DNA of 5,648 nucleotides, taken from the NCBI GenBank assembly GCA_025351555.1, contig JANXVS010000024.1, forward strand, positions 1-5,648, in the 5' to 3' direction. Below are positions 1 through 5,648 of the stretch, piece after piece; position 1 is the first letter of the stretch, and each line of letters opens with the position of its first letter. The translations under genes and the position numbers were made by a program. Under the pieces are notes generated by a model. The model was not told the origin of the DNA. It saw only the letters and a program-made list of their open reading frames with translations, and searched no databases. This DNA is from Pseudomonadota bacterium. GTDB lineage: Bacteria > Pseudomonadota > Gammaproteobacteria > Xanthomonadales > Rhodanobacteraceae.

Positions 1-160
1 TGTACTTTTCGCGTGCCGCATCAATCGGCAGCACATCCGTGATCGTATCGCCGGACAGCGTGACGGCATGATGTTCCAGAATCACGCCATGCGGCTCAAC
101 CGGGACTACCCAGCGGGCTTCGAGGACTTGATCGACCTCGCGATGCTGTGTCGGAGTCAC
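1..160 (-). CDS. mtaD: TRZ/ATZ family amidohydrolase, MtaD-like (5' fragment)
   Basis: Only the first 53 codons are inside the window; the gene runs off the left edge. The start is GTG at 160-158, preceded by a strong AAAGGAG (172-166) five bases away, which decides the start. The peptide begins MTPTQHREVDQVLEARWVVP and continues with VEPHGVILEHHAVTL. The pattern of a strand ending in W-V/I-VPVEP followed by GV-L--HA is typical of the N-terminal beta-sandwich of TRZ/ATZ hydrolases annotated as 5-methylthioadenosine/S-adenosylhomocysteine deaminases. These cytosolic metal-dependent enzymes deaminate the purine ring of MTA or SAH. The metal-binding histidines lie further on and cannot be seen here, so the substrate is inferred from family resemblance only. 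It is the downstream partner of efp in a tight minus-strand pair with 10 bp between the genes. Confidence 0.72.
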   Translation of the reverse strand, partial: MTPTQHREVDQVLEARWVVPVEPHGVILEHHAVTLSGDTITDVLPIDAAREKY

Positions 161-165
161 GCGAG

Positions 166-173
166 CTCCTTTA
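166..173 (-). promoter_or_regulatory. Ribosome-binding site of mtaD overlapping the efp stop codon
   Basis: On the minus strand the efp stop TAA (173-171) shares its last bases with AAAGGAG (172-166), and the GTG start of the amidohydrolase follows five bases later. Ribosomes ending efp therefore stop on the downstream ribosome-binding site. This supports co-transcription and possible translational coupling. The overlap is seen directly; coupling is inferred. Confidence 0.75.
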
Positions 174-737
174 TTTGACGCGTCCGACATATTCACCCGT
201 ACGCGTATCCACCTTGATCTTCTCGCCATTCGGCACGAACAGCGGCACGCGCACGGTGGCGCCGGTTTCGAGTTTCGCCGGTTTGCCGCCGCTGCCGGCG
301 GTGTCGCCCTTCACGCCCGGATCGGTCTCCACGATGGTCAATTCGACGAAATTCGGCGCGCTGACGGTAAGCGGCGCGCCATTCCACAGGGTCACAATGC
401 AGATTTCGTTGCCCTTGAGCCATTTTTCCGCGTCGACCATCGCGTTCTTGTCGGCGCCGATCTGCTCGTGCGACTCTGGATGCATGAAGTGCCAGAATTC
501 GCCGTCGCTGTACAGGTATTCCATGTCCTGATCGATCACGTCGGCTGGTTGGAGTGCATCGGTGGACTTCATCGTCAGCTCGACGACGCGGCCGGTTTTG
601 ATGTTGCGGTATTTCACCCGGGTGAAGGACTGGCCCTTGCCCGGCTTGACGTATTCAGTGTCCACGATCGCGCACGGATAGCCATCGACGATGATCTTCA
701 TGCCGTTCTTGACGTCGTTCATGCCATAGCTGGCCAT
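171..737 (-). CDS. efp: Elongation factor P (EF-P), 188 aa
   Basis: EF-P binds between the P and E sites of the ribosome and speeds peptide bond formation at consecutive prolines. The product is 188 residues, the usual length, starting [15 protein letters not shown]. An in-frame ATG at 758 would add seven residues (MRNGAFG); I chose 737 because a GGAG (749-746) lies eight bases upstream and family members start here. Domain I (KOW-like, about 1-64) carries the loop VKPGKGQSF with Lys34 at its tip, the residue beta-lysylated by EpmA/EpmB. OB domains II and III follow, with [12 protein letters not shown] (about 76-87) and the C-terminal signature from about residue 145 containing [10 protein letters not shown], ending [12 protein letters not shown]. 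The lysine at 34 places it in the E. coli-like class rather than the arginine/rhamnose class of Pseudomonas. It is divergent from epmB, its modification gene, and upstream of mtaD. Confidence 0.97.
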   Translation of the reverse strand: MASYGMNDVKNGMKIIVDGYPCAIVDTEYVKPGKGQSFTRVKYRNIKTGRVVELTMKSTDALQPADVIDQDMEYLYSDGEFWHFMHPESHEQIGADKNAMVDAEKWLKGNEICIVTLWNGAPLTVSAPNFVELTIVETDPGVKGDTAGSGGKPAKLETGATVRVPLFVPNGEKIKVDTRTGEYVGRVK

Positions 738-744
738 ACCAAAA

Positions 745-780
745 GCTCCGTTGCGCAACGAGCCGCGAGTAAAAGCGGCT
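745..780 (-). promoter_or_regulatory. Two overlapping inverted repeats in the efp leader
   Basis: Repeat 1 has perfect six-base arms, AGCCGC (761-766) and GCGGCT (775-780), around an eight-base loop. Repeat 2 centres on the perfect 12-bp palindrome CGTTGCGCAACG (749-760). With one bulged base it extends three more pairs on each side, to 745-763. In an efp transcript both could form hairpins. Repeat 2 would include the efp GGAG (749-746) in its stem, and its outer arm shares bases 761-763 with repeat 1, so the complete forms exclude each other. A DNA-binding protein operator is the alternative reading. The bases are seen directly; any regulatory role is inferred, and it depends on the efp transcript starting upstream of 780. 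Confidence 0.4.
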
Positions 781-785
781 AAAAT
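780..785 (+). promoter_or_regulatory. Possible -10 box for epmB
   Basis: TAAAAT matches the sigma-70 -10 consensus at five of six bases. No good -35 lies at 16-18 bp; the nearest TTG-like hexamer, TTGCGC at 751-756, is 23 bp away. A start of transcription near 792 would leave about 11 bases before the ATG at 803 and would remove the Shine-Dalgarno, so either the ATG at 824 is used or the promoter is elsewhere. Confidence 0.25.
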
Positions 786-802
786 AGGGGAGAAAGCCGG
801 GC

Positions 803-1861
803 ATGCCGACTACAAGAATGCCAATGATAACCGCAAGCCCCCATCGCACCCAATACGTAGCCCATGAAAATTCCGCTGGGACGCGGAATTTGCGCTGGCA
901 ACAACTCTGGCGCGAGGCTGTGACCGACCCGCGCGAGTTGCTTGATCTGCTGGGTCTGGGCCATCTGGCTGCCGGCTTGCTGCCTACGTCAGACACCGGA
1001 TTTGCCTTACGCGTGCCGCGCGGTTTCGTTGCGCGCATGCGCCGCGGTGATCCGGCCGACCCACTGCTGCTGCAAGTGTTGCCGCAGGCCGCGGAACTCA
1101 TCGAGATACCGGGATTTACCGACGACGCCGTCGGCGATCTGGCTGCGCGCGCCGGCGCGGGCGTGCTGCACAAGTATCCAGGGCGCGCGCTGCTGATCGC
1201 CACCGGATCGTGTGCGGTCAATTGCCGCTATTGTTTCCGCCGGCACTTTCCTTATGCCGAGGAAACGGCAGCGGCCAATCGTTGGCAGGAGGCCGTCGAG
1301 CTTGTCCGCGCCGATATTTCCATCCGCGAAGTCATCCTGTCCGGCGGTGACCCGCTATCGCTGTCGACGCCGAAACTGGCCGAACTGACCGATGCGCTTG
1401 CGTCGATTAGCCATGTCAAGCGCCTGCGCATCCACACCCGCCTGCCTGTCGTCCTGCCGGAGCGTGTGGACGAAGAACTCAGCGCCTGGCTACGGCGCCT
1501 GCCCTGGCCGGTTGCCGTAGTGCTGCATGCCAATCACGCCAATGAGCTCGATGCTGCCGTAGCGGACGCCTGCGCGCGGTTGCGCGCGAGCGGCGCGACC
1601 TTGCTCAATCAGTCGGTACTGCTGCGCGGCGTGAACGATACGGTTGATGCGCTCGCGGCTCTGTCCGAGCGCCTGTTCGCTTGCGGAGTGATCCCGTACT
1701 ACCTGCACCAGCTCGATCGTGTTGCCGGCGCGGCGCATTTTGCGGTGGACGATGCCAGCGCCCGCGACCTGATCGAAGCCTTGCGCGGACGCTTGTCCGG
1801 CTATCTGGTGCCGCGACTGGTACGCGAGATCGCCGGCGAGCCCGGCAAGACGCCGCTTTGA
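803..1861 (+). CDS. epmB: EF-P beta-lysylation protein EpmB (lysine 2,3-aminomutase type radical SAM enzyme)
   Basis: EpmB converts (S)-alpha-lysine to (R)-beta-lysine using S-adenosylmethionine, a [4Fe-4S] cluster and pyridoxal phosphate; EpmA then attaches it to Lys34 of EF-P. The 352-residue product shows [11 protein letters not shown] (about 69-79), the radical-SAM cluster motif CAVNCRYC with Cys137, Cys141 and Cys144, SGGDPL (180-185) for SAM binding, the [13 protein letters not shown] strand (207-219), and GEPGKTPL at the C-terminus, where Lys349 is the expected PLP Schiff-base lysine. It ends right after that motif, whereas the E. coli protein has a few more residues. The ATG at 803 has GGGGAG (787-792) ten bases upstream. 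ATG at 818 and 824 are in frame, and the 824 start (MITASP) fits my memory of related proteins but has no Shine-Dalgarno. It is divergent from efp, its substrate gene, and could share a transcript with fimX. Confidence 0.95.
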   Translation: MPTTRMPMITASPHRTQYVAHENSAGTRNLRWQQLWREAVTDPRELLDLLGLGHLAAGLLPTSDTGFALRVPRGFVARMRRGDPADPLLLQVLPQAAELIEIPGFTDDAVGDLAARAGAGVLHKYPGRALLIATGSCAVNCRYCFRRHFPYAEETAAANRWQEAVELVRADISIREVILSGGDPLSLSTPKLAELTDALASISHVKRLRIHTRLPVVLPERVDEELSAWLRRLPWPVAVVLHANHANELDAAVADACARLRASGATLLNQSVLLRGVNDTVDALAALSERLFACGVIPYYLHQLDRVAGAAHFAVDDASARDLIEALRGRLSGYLVPRLVREIAGEPGKTPL

Positions 1862-1964
1862 ATCGATACAATCCGCCATTGGCACGTCGATCCCTGCCGT
1901 TGGTCTGCTGGAAATGCTCGGCAGAATCGAGTAAAAGTCATTCCTGCCCGCGATCTATTTGCCA
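1862..1964 (+). promoter_or_regulatory. epmB-fimX intergenic region, with possible -10 box at 1867
   Basis: This 103-bp gap has no hairpin with a T-tract, so read-through from epmB into fimX is possible. TACAAT at 1867-1872 is a five-of-six match to a sigma-70 -10 box, but no convincing -35 precedes it. TTGGCACG at 1879-1886 is an exact match to the -24 half of a sigma-54 promoter, but the -12 half is missing at the required distance. Transcription start of fimX is therefore unresolved. Confidence 0.25.
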
Positions 1965-4037
1965 ATGACCAAACACGACACTGTCATCAAACTGCTGCTG
2001 ATCGAGGATTCGGTCGAAGAAGCCGAGCAATTGATCAGCATGCTGCGCAACGGCGGCATCGCCCTGCGTCCGACCCGTGCCGGCAACATCGACGAACTTG
2101 CCGCCCAGCTCGAAACGCAGACGCCAGACGTGATTCTGGTCAATCTCACCGCGAAATCGATGAAGCTCGTCGACGTGGCGGCGCTGGCCAGCCGCGGTGG
2201 CAAGGACATCGCGCTGATCGCAGTCACGACCAATGCCAGCGAGGACACGATCGTCGCCGCCTTCGCCGACGGCGCACGCGCGCTGGCCTTGCGCAATCGC
2301 GCCGAGCATGTGCAATCGATCGTGAAGCGCGAATTCGAAAGCCTGAACATGCGCCGTGGCGTGCGCCGCCTGGAAGCCGAATTACGCGAAATCGAGCGCC
2401 GCTGCGATGCCCTGCTGGATTCGTCACGCGACCCGATCGCCTACGTGCACGAAGGCATGCACGTGCGCGCGAACAAGGCGTATCTGGAAACGTTCGGCTT
2501 CGAGGAGTTCGAGGAAATCGAAAGCATGTCGATCCTGGAAATGATCGCGCCGGACGATGCCGACGACTTCAAGAGCCTGCTGAAAAAATTGTCCAAGGGC
2601 GAGAAACCGCCGCAGAAACTGAACGTGAAAGCGCAGCGCGTCGACGGCTCGACCTTCGATGCGACCATCGAATTCGCCGAAGCCAGTTACGAGGGCGAGC
2701 CCTGCCAGCAGATCAGCTTCCGCCAGCAGACCATGAGCGTGGAGCTGTCCAGAGAACTGGATGTATTGCGCTCCAAGGATCTGGTCACGGATCTGTACAA
2801 CCGCCAGTATTGTCTGGCCGAGCTCGACCGCGTTATTGGCGAAGCCGCCAAAGGCCGCAACGATCAGGCCCTGATTCTTTTGGAGCCGGACAACTTCAAG
2901 CACCTGCTAGACACCGTGGGTCTGGGCAATGCCGACCTGCTGCTCGGCGACATGGCTAATCTGATGCGCCGGCATATTGGAGAATCCGACGTCGCCGGAC
3001 GCTTCGGCGAACATACGTTTGGTGTGCTCCTCGGCGGCCGCAATGCGGAAGACGTACGTGCGCTCGGTGAAGTGCTGCGCAAGTCGTTCGAGGAGCGGAT
3101 TTTCGAGGTCGGCAAACAGTCGGTAAATGCGAATGTCAGCATCGGCGGCGCCCTGATCGGCGAAAAGAACTCCAACGCGCAAGCCGTGTTGACTCAGGCC
3201 AGCAATGCACTGCGCCTCGCCCAGACCGAGGGCGGCAATCGCGTCAACATCTTCGACGCCGCGGCCAAGGACAAGGCCGACGAGGAAAAGAATCGTCACT
3301 GGCTGTCACTGGTCAAGGACGCCTTGGCCAACAACGGATTTGTACTGTTTTATCAACCGATCATCAGCTTGCACGGCGCCGAGGGCGAGTTCTACGAAAT
3401 CCTGCTGCGCATGCACGGCCCCAAGGGTGAGATCGGCCCCGGCTTCTTCATGCCGATCGCCGAGCAGAATGGCCTGATGCCGGCGATCGACCGTTGGGTG
3501 ATCTCCAGCGCGATCAAGGCTCTGGCCGAGCGCGAGAAAGCCGGCCACAAGACCACCTTCTTCGTCAAACTCACACCGCAATCGCTGGACGATCACACCC
3601 TGTTGCCATGGATCGCGCAACAACTGAAGAACTCACGTCTGCGCGGCGACGCGCTGGTGTTCGAGATGCCCGAGAGCAAAGTCGTCACCAGCCTCAAGAC
3701 GGCGCGCGCCTTCGTCACCGGCCTCAAGCAGATGCATTGTGGCTTCGCGCTGGAACAGTTCGGCTCGGGCCTGAACTCATTCCAGCTGCTCAAACACGTC
3801 GATGCGAACTATCTGAAACTCGACCGCAGCTTCATGGCCGATCTACCGAAAAACAAGGAAAACCAGGAAAAGGTCAAGGAACTGTGCGACCAAGCCCATC
3901 ACGTCGGCAAACTGACCGTCGCCGAATTCGTGGAAGATGCGGCCAGCATGTCGATCCTGTTCTCGTGCGGCGTGAATTTCGTGCAGGGGAATTTCCTGCA
4001 GGAACCCGAGAAGGTGATGTCGTACGAGGTTGCGTGA
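1965..4037 (+). CDS. fimX: FimX-type c-di-GMP receptor (REC-like, PAS, degenerate GGDEF and EAL)
   Basis: The 690-residue product matches FimX in length and domain order; FimX is a polar c-di-GMP receptor that promotes type IV pilus assembly and twitching, in Xanthomonas through PilZ and the ATPase PilB. Receiver-like domain about 8-120: LLLIEDS is kept, but the phosphoacceptor position in VILVNL is Asn60, so it should not be phosphorylated. PAS about 138-258, with YVHEGMHVRANKAYLETFG. GGDEF-like about 268-432: the active-site loop reads GEHTF, so cyclase activity is not expected. EAL about 446-690: EAL is EIL (Glu478, with Arg482 kept), the usual DDFGTG is EQFGSG (597-602), and the usual VNLS Asn is Lys535. 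This suggests binding without hydrolysis. There is no signal peptide or membrane segment. ATG 1965 was chosen over TTG 1959; neither has a clear Shine-Dalgarno. Confidence 0.92.
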   Translation: MTKHDTVIKLLLIEDSVEEAEQLISMLRNGGIALRPTRAGNIDELAAQLETQTPDVILVNLTAKSMKLVDVAALASRGGKDIALIAVTTNASEDTIVAAFADGARALALRNRAEHVQSIVKREFESLNMRRGVRRLEAELREIERRCDALLDSSRDPIAYVHEGMHVRANKAYLETFGFEEFEEIESMSILEMIAPDDADDFKSLLKKLSKGEKPPQKLNVKAQRVDGSTFDATIEFAEASYEGEPCQQISFRQQTMSVELSRELDVLRSKDLVTDLYNRQYCLAELDRVIGEAAKGRNDQALILLEPDNFKHLLDTVGLGNADLLLGDMANLMRRHIGESDVAGRFGEHTFGVLLGGRNAEDVRALGEVLRKSFEERIFEVGKQSVNANVSIGGALIGEKNSNAQAVLTQASNALRLAQTEGGNRVNIFDAAAKDKADEEKNRHWLSLVKDALANNGFVLFYQPIISLHGAEGEFYEILLRMHGPKGEIGPGFFMPIAEQNGLMPAIDRWVISSAIKALAEREKAGHKTTFFVKLTPQSLDDHTLLPWIAQQLKNSRLRGDALVFEMPESKVVTSLKTARAFVTGLKQMHCGFALEQFGSGLNSFQLLKHVDANYLKLDRSFMADLPKNKENQEKVKELCDQAHHVGKLTVAEFVEDAASMSILFSCGVNFVQGNFLQEPEKVMSYEVA

Positions 4038-4076
4038 GACGCGTCGCGCAAAGCGTTCGCATCATCGCTCCCAACC
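4038..4076. other. Convergent fimX/htpX intergenic gap without a clear terminator
   Basis: Only 39 bp separate the two converging stop codons. The stretch holds the 8-bp palindrome GACGCGTC (4038-4045) and GC-rich bases, but no stable stem followed by a T-run on either strand. The two transcripts probably overlap or end by Rho. Confidence 0.5.
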
Positions 4077-4961
4077 TCACGTCATATTCCGCAGCGCAGC
4101 GATCCGCTCCTCGATGGGCGGATGGCTCATGAATAACCGCGCCACGCCACTGTTGCCGGAAATGCCGAACGCCTGAATCGCCTTGGGCAAGCTGGTGTTG
4201 CCTTGATTGCCCGCCAATGTCTGCAATGCCGCAATCATGCCGGCGCGACTGCCGAGCTTGGCGCCGCCGGCATCAGCGCGGAACTCGCGCCAGCGTGAGA
4301 AACACATGACGATGATGGTGGCGAGAAAACCCAGCACCGTCTGCTGCAGCATCACGATGATAAAGTAACCGAAGCCGCCACCGCGGCTGCTTTCGCGGTC
4401 GCCCTGCAATGCGCCATCGACGATGCCGCCAATCACGCGCGCCAGGAACATCACGAACGTATTGAGCACACCCTGGATCAAGGCCATGGTCACCATGTCG
4501 CCATTGGCAACGTGGGTGATCTCGTGCCCGAGCACGGCAGAAATCTGATCGCGATTCATGCTGCGCAGCAAGCCGGTACTGACCGCGACCAGCGCATGGT
4601 TTTTACTCATGCCGGTCGCGAACGCGTTCATCTCTGGCGAGTCGTACAGCGCCACCTCAGGCATGCCGATGCCAGCGTTCTTGGCGTGATGGGCGATGGT
4701 ATCGAGCAGCCATTGTTCATCAGCGCCGTGCGCCTGGGTGATGATCTGCGCACCGACCGAACGCCGCGCGATCGTCTTGGACAGCGCCAGTGAGATGAAC
4801 GCGCCACCCATGCCGAACACCGCGCACATCACCAGCATGCCCTGCAGATTGATGCCCGAGTGGCTGTAGGCCCAGCGATCCAGCCCGAAGATTGAAACCA
4901 CAATGCTGAGCACCAGCATGATGGCGAGGTTGGTGCCTAAGAACAGGATGATGCGGAGCAT
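4077..4961 (-). CDS. htpX: HtpX, membrane-bound zinc metalloprotease (M48)
   Basis: HtpX is an inner-membrane, cytosol-facing zinc endopeptidase that degrades misfolded membrane proteins together with FtsH. The product has 294 residues, close to the 293 of E. coli. It shows a hydrophobic segment at about 4-24, a second at about 38-60, the zinc motif HEITH (His146, Glu147, His150) in SAVLGHEITHVANGDM, two further hydrophobic stretches (about 157-183 and 198-222), and the third zinc ligand Glu226 in REFRADAGGAKL. SHPPIEERI near the C-terminus is also conserved. The start at 4961 (MLRIILFLGT) has GAGGA (4971-4967) five bases upstream. The frame stays open upstream to about 5435, but that extension overlaps gluQ and does not resemble HtpX. 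A sigma-32 type promoter lies just upstream, fitting its heat-shock control. Confidence 0.97.
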   Translation of the reverse strand: MLRIILFLGTNLAIMLVLSIVVSIFGLDRWAYSHSGINLQGMLVMCAVFGMGGAFISLALSKTIARRSVGAQIITQAHGADEQWLLDTIAHHAKNAGIGMPEVALYDSPEMNAFATGMSKNHALVAVSTGLLRSMNRDQISAVLGHEITHVANGDMVTMALIQGVLNTFVMFLARVIGGIVDGALQGDRESSRGGGFGYFIIVMLQQTVLGFLATIIVMCFSRWREFRADAGGAKLGSRAGMIAALQTLAGNQGNTSLPKAIQAFGISGNSGVARLFMSHPPIEERIAALRNMT

Positions 4962-5006
4962 GGGAATCCTCGTCGATGACGAATCGGTAGTAACTTCCTG
5001 CATAGA

Positions 5007-5034
5007 ATTTGGGTAAGCTCGGAAGAATTTCAAG
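5007..5034 (-). promoter_or_regulatory. Sigma-32 (heat-shock) type promoter of htpX
   Basis: Read on the minus strand, CTTGAAA (5034-5028) is followed after 14 bases by CCCAAAT (5013-5007). The sigma-32 consensus is CTTGAAA, 13-15 bases, then CCCCATNT. The -35 match is perfect and the -10 keeps the C-run, an A and the final T. Transcription would start near 4999, giving a leader of about 38 bases that contains the htpX Shine-Dalgarno. E. coli htpX is a known heat-shock gene. The motif is seen directly; its use is inferred. Confidence 0.65.
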
Positions 5035-5049
5035 AATAGCCGACTGGAC

Positions 5050-5077
5050 CAAGCACTTACCGACCAACTGCTGCTTG
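5050..5077 (+). repeat. Inverted repeat directly before the gluQ ATG
   Basis: CAAGCA (5050-5055) and TGCTTG (5072-5077) are perfect six-base inverted arms around a 16-base loop, ending one base before the ATG. A direct repeat GACCAA occurs at 5047-5052 and 5062-5067. No Shine-Dalgarno is seen in front of this ATG. The repeat is short and could be chance. Confidence 0.25.
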
Positions 5078-5648
5078 ATGCATACAACCATCCATGATGC
5101 GCACGCCGGCCTTGACATCCCTGTCGAGTCGCTCCCCGGCGCGAATTGCGCTTCAACGCAGTTCGCGAAAGAACCCGGCTCGCCCTATCGTGGCCGCTTC
5201 GCCCCCTCGCCCACCGGCTCGCTGCATTTCGGTTCGCTGGTCGCAGCTGTGGGCAGCTGGCTGCGCGCGCGTGCAAAAAACGGCACATGGCTGGTACGCA
5301 TGGAAGACCTTGATCCGCCGCGTGAGGTTCCCGGCGCTGCCGAAGATATCCTCGCCACATTGGCGGCATTCGGAATGGAATCGGACGAACCCGTGATATT
5401 CCAAAGCCGTCGCACGATGGCGTATGACGAGGCATTCCAACGCTTGCGCACTACCGGTCACGTGTTCGCCTGCGCGTGCAGCCGTAGTGATCTGGAACCT
5501 TTGAACGGATTCCATCGTAATGCCTGCGTCGCACCGGCTGACTTCTCCCGCGCGTGCGCATGGCGGCTGTGCGCGCCGGATTTGACGATAGTCTTCGACG
5601 ACCTGGCGAACGGATCGCAATCGCAAAATCTGCACGGCGACGTGGGGG
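5078..5648 (+). CDS. gluQ: Glutamyl-Q tRNA(Asp) synthetase (5' part)
   Basis: GluQ-RS is a cytosolic class I GluRS paralogue lacking the anticodon-binding domain. It activates glutamate and attaches it to queuosine-34 of tRNA(Asp). The first 190 codons are present; the 3' end, including the KMSKS-like motif, lies beyond the window. Visible are YRGRFAPSPTGSLHFG (37-52, the HIGH-type motif), LVRMEDLDPPREVPGAAE (72-89) and Cys132-x-Cys134 with Cys150 of the zinc site. The position of the E. coli ligand Tyr (four before the last Cys) is His146. Start: the ATG at 5078 is the only ATG, GTG or TTG in frame between there and the conserved core; TTG at 5075 and 5009 are also open. This leaves about 36 residues before the core, against about six in E. 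coli, and no Shine-Dalgarno is evident. It is divergent from htpX. Confidence 0.9.
   Translation, partial: MHTTIHDAHAGLDIPVESLPGANCASTQFAKEPGSPYRGRFAPSPTGSLHFGSLVAAVGSWLRARAKNGTWLVRMEDLDPPREVPGAAEDILATLAAFGMESDEPVIFQSRRTMAYDEAFQRLRTTGHVFACACSRSDLEPLNGFHRNACVAPADFSRACAWRLCAPDLTIVFDDLANGSQSQNLHGDVG

Noticed and set aside
148..531. 127-codon plus-strand open frame opposite efp
   Set aside because: It is antisense to the highly conserved efp and has no family resemblance.
738..870. Sigma-70 promoter for efp (TATTTT near 786-781 or TATCAT near 830-825 on the minus strand)
   Set aside because: Neither has an acceptable -35 at 16-18 bases, so I could not support a specific promoter.
655..1221. 188-codon minus-strand open frame across the efp 5' end and epmB
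   Set aside because: It is antisense to the epmB cysteine-motif region and overlaps efp in another frame; the composition is Arg/Ser-rich as in shadow frames.
1879..1897. Sigma-54 promoter before fimX (TTGGCACG is a perfect -24 half)
   Set aside because: At the required spacing the -12 element reads TCCC instead of TTGC; the nearby TGC is three bases too far. I found no second half, so this is probably chance.
3494..4132. 212-codon plus-strand open frame inside the fimX EAL region
   Set aside because: It is an out-of-frame shadow rich in Arg and Gln, without recognisable domains.
5009..5037. Sigma-70 promoter for gluQ (TTGGGT, 17 bases, AAGAAT)
   Set aside because: Spacing is right, but the -35 matches only three and the -10 four consensus bases; this is too weak to list.
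4962..5435. Upstream extension of htpX to the ATG at 5435 (452 aa)
   Set aside because: The extra 158 residues lie antisense to gluQ and do not resemble the HtpX N-terminus, while the ATG at 4961 has a good Shine-Dalgarno and gives the family length.
5153..5635. 160-codon minus-strand open frame opposite gluQ
   Set aside because: It is a shadow of the gluQ frame in GC-rich DNA; gluQ has clear conserved motifs and this frame has none.

Overview
The window (about 60% GC by eye) reads as a chromosomal housekeeping segment of a gammaproteobacterium, most likely of the Xanthomonadales/Lysobacterales. The main pointers are a full-length FimX-type c-di-GMP receptor, known from Pseudomonas and Xanthomonas, and an elongation factor P of the lysine-34 type beside its modification enzyme EpmB. 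No mobile element, CRISPR array, rRNA or tRNA gene is visible. The taxonomic placement is inferred from remembered protein families, not from a database search.

Layout, left to right. On the minus strand, the 5' end of an MtaD-like TRZ/ATZ amidohydrolase (1-160) lies directly downstream of efp (171-737), and the efp stop codon sits inside the hydrolase ribosome-binding site. A 65-bp divergent region (738-802) holds two overlapping inverted repeats and separates efp from epmB (803-1861, plus). After 103 bp comes fimX (1965-4037, plus). It converges, with only 39 bp between, on htpX (4077-4961, minus). The divergent region 4962-5077 holds a very good heat-shock (sigma-32 type) promoter for htpX. 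It is followed by the first 190 codons of gluQ (5078 to the window end, plus).

How the genes relate. EF-P relieves ribosome stalling at polyproline stretches and, in this subfamily, is activated by beta-lysylation of Lys34. EpmB is the radical-SAM enzyme that makes the beta-lysine, so the efp/epmB pair is a functional unit. Its partner ligase EpmA is not in the window. FimX is a degenerate GGDEF/EAL protein that senses c-di-GMP and supports type IV pilus assembly. HtpX is a membrane zinc protease of the heat-shock response. GluQ-RS is a truncated glutamyl-tRNA synthetase paralogue that glutamylates queuosine in tRNA(Asp). The common thread is translation quality (EF-P, EpmB, GluQ-RS) plus envelope functions (FimX, HtpX).

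I found no wholly undescribed system. The best leads are the efp leader hairpins that would bury its ribosome-binding site, the sigma-32 promoter of htpX, and the unusual N-terminal extension and altered zinc site of the GluQ-RS.
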